Assembly (NCBI GenBank): GCA_026398575.1
Contig: JAPLSP010000208.1
Location: forward strand, 1 to 11,934
Direction: 5' to 3'
DNA: 11,934 bases
Source: Candidatus Sumerlaeota bacterium
GTDB lineage: Bacteria > Sumerlaeota > Sumerlaeia > JADFCT01
Part shown: positions 6,817-11,934 of the stretch, piece after piece
How positions within the stretch are numbered: the first letter of the stretch is position 1
Layout of the letters: each line of letters opens with the position of its first letter
Made by a program: the position numbers and the translations under genes
Notes under the pieces: generated by a model
Seen by the model: the letters and a program-made list of their open reading frames with translations, nothing else
Told to the model about the DNA's origin: nothing
Databases searched by the model: none

Positions 6817-7003
6817 CCAGTAAGCATTCTCTGTCTTTAGAATGAGTGTAATAACGTGCGATTTCATGGACGCCCTTCTCCAACTGCCTCGTAATGAAAT
6901 CGGTCGTGTGCGTTTCGATCCCTAATTGCAGCCAGAGATCGAAGAGACCCGTCATCTCGAGGTCAATGAGGATGGTGGCGTCCTGCACAGCGACCCTATA
7001 CAT
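6719..7003 (-). pseudogene. PIN-domain toxin, C-terminally truncated remnant
   Basis: The ATG at 7003 overlaps the end of the upstream antitoxin gene by 8 bp. The first ~48 residues look like the start of a PIN ribonuclease toxin: VQDATILIDLE with acidic Asp8, then GLFDLWLQLGIETHTTDFITRQLE with the second acidic residue Glu42. Full PIN toxins run to about 130-160 residues and carry two more conserved Asp. Here, past about residue 50 (near nt 6850), PIN character stops. The frame then reads antisense through the 3' end of the zinc-ribbon gene until 6719, making a 94-residue tail-swapped product. The likely cause is insertion or deletion at the right border of the avcD cassette. It is probably inactive as a nuclease. 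A divergent short PIN-like protein cannot be excluded. Confidence 0.65.
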
Positions 7004-8090
7004 GGGCTTGTTCCACCTTGCCGAATTGACGGTCGAATTCGCGCAGCGTCACACCCAGCAGCCCGGCGGCCTTCGACCGCGTGATCAGCTCCTGCGCCGC
7101 CGCGCGGTGGACCAGCTGGACGAACCGGCTTGATATCTCGGCGCCGATCCATTGCCCCGGCTCTTCCTTGTGCCAGCCGTGTTGTTTGGAATAAATGCAG
7201 AAGCGCTTGTAGGAATCCGCTGTAATCAGGCCCAACTGCTCGGCCCGCTTCATGATCGCCACTATCGAGATACCCCATTGCTCTTTGAACGCGATCAACT
7301 CCTGCAAGCTGATGCGGCCTACCTGTCGCTTGCGCCCGAATTCCTCAATGAACGTTGCCCGGGGAATCAACATTGCTCCGGCAAAGCGATAGCAAACGGT
7401 TTCCTCCGCTTTTTTGTCCATTCCCTTGGGCAGGCGCATGACCAGGTGGCCAAGTTCGTGCAACTCCGTCAGGCGCTTGCGCGGCAAATCGGCGTTGAGC
7501 CACTTCGCCAGCACGATCACCGGCGCCTCGTCCGCCCAGCCCGAAAAGCCGTCGAAACTGTCCGCCGCCTCGACTTCCTTTACCTTCACCCCATGATCCT
7601 CCAGCATCTCTTGCGCGTTTGGCAGCGGCCCCTGCCCCAGTTTCCATTCCTTGCGCGCCTTTTCAGCCGCTTTTTCCGCCTCCTCGCCTAGCTGGCTGGC
7701 CAGCGTCCCGCTCAGGTCCGCGCGCGGCAGCGCCACAGTCTGAATCCCCAGAACGCTCTCAACCTCCAGATAACGCTCGAAGAATTCCCGCGCCTCTTCC
7801 AACACGCGGTCCTGATCCTTCTTGCCGAACTTCACGTGCTTGCGAAATTTGATCCCGCTCAACGCTACCGTGTTTTGCTGAAAGAAATAATCGGGCCGCA
7901 GATCGAACAAATCCGCCAGCGCCAGCAACAGCCCCGAGTCAGGCATCATCCGCCCCTTCTCGTACTTTTGCAGCGCCGCATGCGACACGCGCCCGCCCAG
8001 CGCCTCCGCCAGCCCCCGAAGTGAATACCCGCGCATCAGCCGCGCCTTGCGCAGTCGCCCGCCCAAAATCGCTTCCGTTTTTGTTTTCAT
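6996..8090 (-). CDS. XRE-HTH regulator fused to ImmA/IrrE-type zinc peptidase (antitoxin-like)
   Basis: 364-aa cytosolic protein. Residues ~10-66 are an XRE/Cro-type helix-turn-helix (GGRLRKARLMRGYSLRGLAE, then the recognition segment SHAALQKYEKGRMMP). Residues ~165-270 are an ImmA/IrrE-type metallopeptidase with His211-Glu-x2-His215 (ELHELGHLVM). The C-terminal part is helical. Such fusions occur as regulators of prophages and as antitoxin-like partners of PIN or other toxins. The 8-bp overlap with the downstream PIN remnant supports a former toxin-antitoxin operon. The ATG at 8090 is preceded by an AGGGGGAG ribosome binding site (8098-8106 region). It is probably autoregulated through the inverted repeat that overlaps its promoter. 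Its GC-rich codon use matches the host-like genes and differs from the adjacent avcD cassette. Confidence 0.85.
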   Translation of the reverse strand: MKTKTEAILGGRLRKARLMRGYSLRGLAEALGGRVSHAALQKYEKGRMMPDSGLLLALADLFDLRPDYFFQQNTVALSGIKFRKHVKFGKKDQDRVLEEAREFFERYLEVESVLGIQTVALPRADLSGTLASQLGEEAEKAAEKARKEWKLGQGPLPNAQEMLEDHGVKVKEVEAADSFDGFSGWADEAPVIVLAKWLNADLPRKRLTELHELGHLVMRLPKGMDKKAEETVCYRFAGAMLIPRATFIEEFGRKRQVGRISLQELIAFKEQWGISIVAIMKRAEQLGLITADSYKRFCIYSKQHGWHKEEPGQWIGAEISSRFVQLVHRAAAQELITRSKAAGLLGVTLREFDRQFGKVEQAHV

Positions 8091-8123
8091 GACTCGTCTC
8101 CCCCTGCGGCATCATTGGTTTAC

Positions 8124-8152
8124 AATATCTCATAAAATGGAGATTCTGTCAA
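8124..8152 (-). promoter_or_regulatory. Promoter and overlapping operator of the XRE-ImmA gene
   Basis: On the minus strand a perfect TTGACA (8147-8152) and GATATT (8124-8129, four of six) are spaced 17 bp apart. An imperfect inverted repeat (8124-8131 with 8140-8147, six of eight positions paired, 8-bp centre) occupies the spacer and touches both boxes, as expected for an operator of an autorepressing XRE protein. The predicted start of transcription is near 8117, about 27 nt before the ATG. Confidence 0.6.
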
Positions 8153-8325
8153 CCCTAAAATTCTCGCTTTCATTTTTTGCTCGCCTTGGAAACCGCCGTG
8201 CTTGGACAGAATTCGAAGAAGACGCCTTAATGCTAAGTCCCATAAAAGGACTTAACTATACTGCCTAATAATGTTTCAGCGCAGGAATAAATTTATTAAT
8301 GAGTTTAATATACTCAAGCATCTTG

Positions 8326-8351
8326 AAAATATGCAAAATTGAATTGCATAT
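8326..8351 (-). terminator. Weak intrinsic-terminator-like hairpin after the QueC-nuclease gene
   Basis: Immediately after the TGA stop the minus strand reads an 8-bp perfect stem (8351-8344 with 8336-8329, sequence atatgcaa) with a 7-nt loop, followed by TTTC. Position at the operon end supports a terminator. The stem is AT-rich and the T-run short, so efficiency is doubtful. The remaining gap (8153-8325) holds no gene that I can support. Confidence 0.35.
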
Positions 8352-10219
8352 CAGATGATATATACGATGCAGTTTGGTTTGCGCTCAAAATCCCGCTTAA
8401 ATGTTTCCCGATCTGCGATTTTGCCGTCCGGATCATAAACGAGGAAAAGTCTTAAAGACCCTTCTGGATATTTCGTCAAGTCTTCCGATATCCCTGCCGT
8501 TACTTTGCTGGGAGAAGTTGTGCCTCTGATGTACTTGGATTCGATTAGCAAATCGTGCGCCTCATTGGAGTGATCGGGAATAACCCGCGCTGTCGCAAAG
8601 CTTAGGCAAGGATGCTCACGCTGAAATCGTTCGCGATGCCCAGTCAAGAATCCGTCAATCTTATGATTGAAGTCGTCCTCATTTATAGGCTTTTCAACGA
8701 CAAATGCATGCCTAATAAATTCCTCGATTTCTTTAGCAATCTGAGAGGCAAGCAGATATACTGGAGGACGGGTAAAGTCAGTGTTCCAAAGAATTGTCTT
8801 CAGGCTTCCTTCGGGATAGCTGCGAAGTGGGACTGTCATCCTTGCTGCTGCTTTTTGGACTTGTTCTCCATGTCGTTTACAGAGGGAGTGCATTGCTTCT
8901 ATCTGCTCTACTTCATCTTTATCCTCATCTATAGCATCAGCCAACTCTGCTCCCAGCTCGGCCTGAAAATTGCCGATGTTAGAATAAAGGAACTTGCGCG
9001 CCTGTCTTAGGTAATCCATAATTCCGGTTTTTGTTTCGCCATCAGGAATACTATCATTGATAAAATCAAAAGCATATCCCGAAGCATCGTCTGTGCTGTC
9101 GCATTCTGACGCAAAAGCTGCGAACCTGCGATCTATGCATTGGGAGCATGTCCCGCAATGAGTTGCTCGTCCGAGCTCCTTGAATGTCTTGCTACATGAG
9201 ACGCTGCTATTCAGAAGATCCACTCTCTTACGTTTTTCTAGTAGTACTAAAATATCAGTTTTTGTTTTGAAAGCAAATGGCGATTTGATCTCGAATTCCT
9301 TTTCTCCAATTAGGCTGAACAGATTTTGTAGCAGCCTCAGTGTTTTAGGATGGGCCGTCCGGCTAGCTCGCGCATTAATCATATCAGTACGCTTTGCAAA
9401 GTTGAGGGCAGTTACGCCATTTTCGTAAACATAGAAGCATGGCTGTTCTAAAGCGACAGACATGGCGAAGGCCATGCAGCAGTAGAGAAATGCCCGCGTT
9501 CGCTGGCTCTCCTCTGGGGCACGCTCCGAATGCTGATGACATTTTAGAACCCGATAATTAATACGTCCCTTATATCGGCGATGCAATGCCTGTATGAGCA
9601 TCTTCTGAGTATTAACCGTGCATGAATTCGCACTATCGTGGCTGATCGGCCATATCGAATCCTCATTCGACTCAAGCAGATCAACAACCCCTGCAAGCGA
9701 ATCCAGTCCACCTGAGAATAAAACAATACGAGGTTCTCCGGTCTCTGCAAGCGAATGCTCTGGGTTGTCGAACATATCTGCCGGATTCGTCTTGTGCCCA
9801 GGCAAGAACTTGAACGAGTAATTGCGGTCTCCAGTCATCCAAATCAGAGCATCCTGGAGTTGTTCCTGGACATTTCTTGTATTCCAGAATTCGGCATCCC
9901 GGACTCGGATGAAAAACTGAAATTCTCGTGACCACGAATGGTATTCGAGCGCCTCCCTCTTTCCCCTGGTTATATTCCTATCGGCGCAAAAGACATATGC
10001 GGCAATCTCAAGAAGATCCTGAATGCGCTCAGGCAGATGATACACGCCTTGGATAAATTCTGGGAGTAGAAGCTTTATATTCTGCTTAGTTTCTTGCCCC
10101 GAACGATATTCCAACGAGATCTTTTCGCATTTGCGTGTCTTACTCGCAGATTGAGGGACACCATTGCAGAAGACATGCACGGGAGATGGCATGGGCGCGC
10201 GCGAGGCAGTCTGAGTCAT
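8351..10219 (-). CDS. QueC-like PP-loop ATPase fused to DpnII/MboI-like PD-(D/E)XK nuclease
   Basis: 622-aa protein. Residues 1-~160 are an N-terminal extension without a clear motif, comparable in position to that of QatC-type proteins. Residues ~165-375 are a QueC-like domain. The PP-loop is Ser169-Gly-Gly-Leu-Asp-Ser174, and the four-cysteine zinc site is Cys342 (VSCSKTF), Cys355, Cys358 and Cys361 (HCGTCSQC), spaced as in 7-cyano-7-deazaguanine synthase. A helical linker follows (~380-545). The C-terminal ~80 residues resemble the DpnII/MboI-like restriction nuclease domain, with Asp556, Glu560 and Lys562 in DLLIESK followed by LRLFLVYDPDGKI. Established: QueC makes preQ0, and QueC-like proteins occur in the Qat and type IV CBASS anti-phage systems. 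Inferred: this is a defence enzyme, with the QueC part acting on a nucleobase or protein and the nuclease as effector. Its ATG overlaps the stop of the upstream MGH gene (ATGA). No queD/E/F genes lie nearby, which argues against queuosine synthesis. Confidence 0.8.
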   Translation of the reverse strand: MTQTASRAPMPSPVHVFCNGVPQSASKTRKCEKISLEYRSGQETKQNIKLLLPEFIQGVYHLPERIQDLLEIAAYVFCADRNITRGKREALEYHSWSREFQFFIRVRDAEFWNTRNVQEQLQDALIWMTGDRNYSFKFLPGHKTNPADMFDNPEHSLAETGEPRIVLFSGGLDSLAGVVDLLESNEDSIWPISHDSANSCTVNTQKMLIQALHRRYKGRINYRVLKCHQHSERAPEESQRTRAFLYCCMAFAMSVALEQPCFYVYENGVTALNFAKRTDMINARASRTAHPKTLRLLQNLFSLIGEKEFEIKSPFAFKTKTDILVLLEKRKRVDLLNSSVSCSKTFKELGRATHCGTCSQCIDRRFAAFASECDSTDDASGYAFDFINDSIPDGETKTGIMDYLRQARKFLYSNIGNFQAELGAELADAIDEDKDEVEQIEAMHSLCKRHGEQVQKAAARMTVPLRSYPEGSLKTILWNTDFTRPPVYLLASQIAKEIEEFIRHAFVVEKPINEDDFNHKIDGFLTGHRERFQREHPCLSFATARVIPDHSNEAHDLLIESKYIRGTTSPSKVTAGISEDLTKYPEGSLRLFLVYDPDGKIADRETFKRDFERKPNCIVYII

Positions 10220-10998
10220 GACGACGCCTCCCGACCCAGCGAATCGCGAATCTTATTGAAGGCGATACCTAGGAAGCCTTTAGCCTTTCCTCGAGAAGGC
10301 AGAGATGCGGTAGCATTTTTGTTATACCATCCGGCAGCAAATGATTGAGCGATCTTCGATGTTTCGAAACTATAGCGAGTGATTCGATCTACATGGGCTT
10401 CTATACTGCCTTGAAGCGTTTCTCGCGCATGAATAGTAGGCAATTTGGCAGATGCTTCCCTGTCTAGGAAGTAACTGATGTATCCTGCAGTGAGATGAGA
10501 AAAAAATTGTCTGGCGAGAACACAGAATCCAGCGCCATCGGAAGCCTTGCTCCAAATCTTGAAAGAGTCGCCTGATGGGCCTAATAAATCAGGCTGTTTG
10601 GTTTCTTGCTGATAGAATTCTGAAAGCGCTCGTCCGACAGCGGCTTTGGCCAGTTCCGCATACTCGAGTGAACCTCTTTCCTTTCTCAGCAAGGAAGAAA
10701 GGGCCTGAGTCAAACGAAGCGGCGTTGCATCATTTCCGTGAAGATCAATGCCGGATTCTTTTAGCGCTTCTTGCGGAGATTCGGCACGTCCCGCCACGCT
10801 TACGGCAAGTAGAAAGGAAAAGGCGCCCTGAATGCCGGGGTCAAGATGCAAGTATCGAAAGCGGGCATCAATTGCCTTGGCAGTTTCTTTAACTAGCTCT
10901 TCCGCTGAGCACTCACCTGTTGCTGTCCGCGCAATGTCCAAGACAATTTTGCGCCATTTGTCGCTCTTCGGAAGAAGTCCTAGCCGTTCATGTCCCAT
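10216..10998 (-). CDS. Uncharacterised 260-aa partner of the QueC-nuclease (MGHERLG N-terminus)
   Basis: First gene of the two-gene operon; its TGA overlaps the ATG of the QueC-nuclease gene, so translation is coupled. The protein is soluble and mostly helical, with no signal peptide, membrane segment or catalytic motif that I can recognise. Its N-terminus, MGHERLGLLPKSDKW, looks like an exposed tail followed by helices. Gly2 would become the N-terminal residue after methionine removal. QueC-like enzymes of defence systems have been linked to attaching a deazaguanine to the N-terminus of a partner protein, so this could be the acceptor; that is inference. The ATG at 10998 has GGAAAGG about 12-18 nt upstream. 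The only promoter-like pair upstream is weak (TTTACA 11094-11099, 15-bp spacer, TATCAA 11073-11078), so transcription may also come from the neighbouring IS. Alternatives are a sensor or an inhibitor of the nuclease. Confidence 0.75.
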   Translation of the reverse strand: MGHERLGLLPKSDKWRKIVLDIARTATGECSAEELVKETAKAIDARFRYLHLDPGIQGAFSFLLAVSVAGRAESPQEALKESGIDLHGNDATPLRLTQALSSLLRKERGSLEYAELAKAAVGRALSEFYQQETKQPDLLGPSGDSFKIWSKASDGAGFCVLARQFFSHLTAGYISYFLDREASAKLPTIHARETLQGSIEAHVDRITRYSFETSKIAQSFAAGWYNKNATASLPSRGKAKGFLGIAFNKIRDSLGREASS

Positions 10999-11109
10999 AC
11001 AGGCTCTTGCCTTTCCTGTCTTGTTCCTAAATATCTTATGTCAGTTAGGCATATACATGAGGCTAAACACCCTTGATATGTATGGTAAGGCTGTGTAAAA
11101 GAATAAACT

Positions 11110-11934
11110 TTACAACTTCAATATTCCAGGTTGAATCGTGTAGTTCCATTCACCATGAAATTTCTCAGGCCTCAGATTGATTTGAGCGAATTCCTCATCC
11201 GTAATTTTCCGACCGACGGGATACTTGCGATGATCCAGACGGCAAGTCACCTTCAATCCTTTGGCCGTCGTTGTCGCGGCGATCTGCCGCACGACGGTCT
11301 CGTAGTCCCGCAAGGGCTCGCCGCGCCAGTTCGAGGAAATGAAGGAGAACAGACGGTGCTCGACCTTGTTCCATTTGCTCGTGCCCGGCGGGAAATGACA
11401 GACGCTCACGGACAGGCCTGTCTGGTTTGCCAGGCGCTGCAATTCCCATTTCCACAGCCGCAAGCGCCAGCCGTTGCTGCCGCCGCCATCAGCGGTGATG
11501 AGCAGCTGCTGCGTCCGCGGATACAGCCGACGGCCCTCGGCGCGCCACCAGCCCTGGATCGAGGCAGCCGCGAAGGCGCCGGTGTCGTGATCCGTGCCCA
11601 CATTGACAAACCCGGTGTTGCGCCCCAGATCGTAAATGCCGTAGGGATAGGCGCGGGGAACATCGGGACCGGGAAAGTCGTGTCCGTTGACCGCCTCGGC
11701 GGTCCGCGCCTTGCGCCATTGGCGGCCTTGATTGTGATAGTTGCCGATCAACTCCTTCTTTTTCGTGTCGACCGAAATCACAGGAATGCCCGCCTGCGAC
11801 GCCTTGCGGACGGCGGTGTTGATATGGCGGAATTGCGCGTCGCGATCCGGATGGTCTTCTCCTTCCTCGGTCTTGCGGTTGCCCTGCAGGCTGTAGCCGG
11901 CCTTGTCCAGCAGCTGCGCGATCTTGGCATGGCT
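11110..11934 (-). CDS. ISAzo13-family DDE transposase, 3' part (5' end beyond window)
   Basis: The frame stays open to the right edge, so at least 274 residues of the C-terminal part of the transposase are present and the start codon lies outside. The visible N-terminal segment (AKIAQLLDKAGYSLQGNRKT, then HPDRDAQF and VISVDTKKKE) is diagnostic of the ISAzo13, or 'Rhodopirellula', DDE transposases. Catalytic acidic residues are in place: Asp in VISVD (11767-11769), Asp in LLITADGGGSNG (11488-11490) and Glu in KWNKVEHRLFSF (11359-11361). The C-terminus (RPEKFHGEWNYTIQP) is also typical. No frameshift is seen, so it may be active. It reads toward the MGH-QueC operon, 111 bp away. Confidence 0.9.
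   Translation of the reverse strand, partial: SHAKIAQLLDKAGYSLQGNRKTEEGEDHPDRDAQFRHINTAVRKASQAGIPVISVDTKKKELIGNYHNQGRQWRKARTAEAVNGHDFPGPDVPRAYPYGIYDLGRNTGFVNVGTDHDTGAFAAASIQGWWRAEGRRLYPRTQQLLITADGGGSNGWRLRLWKWELQRLANQTGLSVSVCHFPPGTSKWNKVEHRLFSFISSNWRGEPLRDYETVVRQIAATTTAKGLKVTCRLDHRKYPVGRKITDEEFAQINLRPEKFHGEWNYTIQPGILKL
11110..11934 (-). mobile_element. Insertion sequence, ISAzo13 family (partial)
   Basis: The element is defined by its transposase. Its left end should lie in the 111-bp gap 10999-11109, possibly close to ggctgtgtaaaa (11089-11100). The matching terminal inverted repeat is outside the window, so the exact end cannot be fixed. Apart from this the gap shows only the weak promoter-like pair described for the MGH gene. 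Confidence 0.75.

Noticed and set aside
6825..6844. Inverted repeat cattct/agaatg between the convergent avcD cassette and PIN remnant
   Set aside because: A 6-bp stem with an 8-nt loop and no T-tract is easily due to chance.
7152..7691. 179-codon plus-strand frame antisense to the XRE-ImmA gene
   Set aside because: The minus frame has an HTH and HExxH with a ribosome binding site and promoter; this frame has neither support nor motifs.
8234..8254. Perfect 7-bp inverted repeat taagtcc/ggactta as a terminator
   Set aside because: No T-run follows on either strand and it is not next to a gene end. It is too short to call without other support.
8351..10219. Assignment as a housekeeping queuosine-pathway QueC
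   Set aside because: The protein is more than twice the usual QueC length (about 220-230 aa), has a C-terminal nuclease-like domain and has no queD, queE or queF neighbours.

Overview
The window comes from an uncultured-looking, GC-rich bacterium. Its housekeeping-type genes (a type III polyketide synthase, a B12-domain radical SAM protein and an exported squalene-cyclase-fold protein), short intergenic repeats and an ISAzo13-type transposase fit the PVC superphylum (Planctomycetota, Verrucomicrobiota, Lentisphaerota) or an allied candidate phylum. That placement is an inference at low confidence; no rRNA or other phylogenetic marker is present.

Layout. Positions 1-176 hold short repeats. 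Positions 177-1259 (minus) encode a type III polyketide synthase with an intact Cys-His-Asn triad. A near-perfect inverted repeat with 46-bp arms (1342-1448) separates it from a radical SAM gene (1499-2929, minus). A 398-bp intergenic stretch contains six 10-bp tandem repeats. The next gene is an exported prenyltransferase/squalene-oxidase-repeat protein (3328-4773, plus).

From about 4780 the character changes to an accessory, anti-phage-type island. (a) An AT-richer cassette on the plus strand (about 4855-6816) starts with a strong sigma70-type promoter and a structured untranslated leader. It then encodes an AvcD-type anti-phage dCTP deaminase, which overlaps a small zinc-ribbon protein by ATGA. 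(b) A minus-strand toxin-antitoxin remnant follows: an intact XRE-HTH/ImmA-type metallopeptidase antitoxin with its own promoter and operator, and a PIN toxin cut short where the avcD cassette begins. (c) A two-gene minus-strand operon (8351-10998) encodes a 260-aa protein of unknown function with the N-terminus Met-Gly-His, and a 622-aa protein fusing a QueC-like PP-loop/zinc domain to a C-terminal DpnII/MboI-like PD-(D/E)XK nuclease. (d) The 3' part of an ISAzo13-family transposase runs off the right edge.

The most interesting content is the QueC-nuclease/MGH pair. It looks like a compact QueC-based defence system related in logic to Qat and type IV CBASS. I infer that the QueC-like domain may modify the N-terminal glycine of its small partner and that the fused nuclease may be the effector. 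The avcD cassette is the second highlight, because it has both a structured leader that could be its AvcI-like RNA antitoxin and an unfamiliar protein partner. The two systems share a nucleotide or nucleobase theme.
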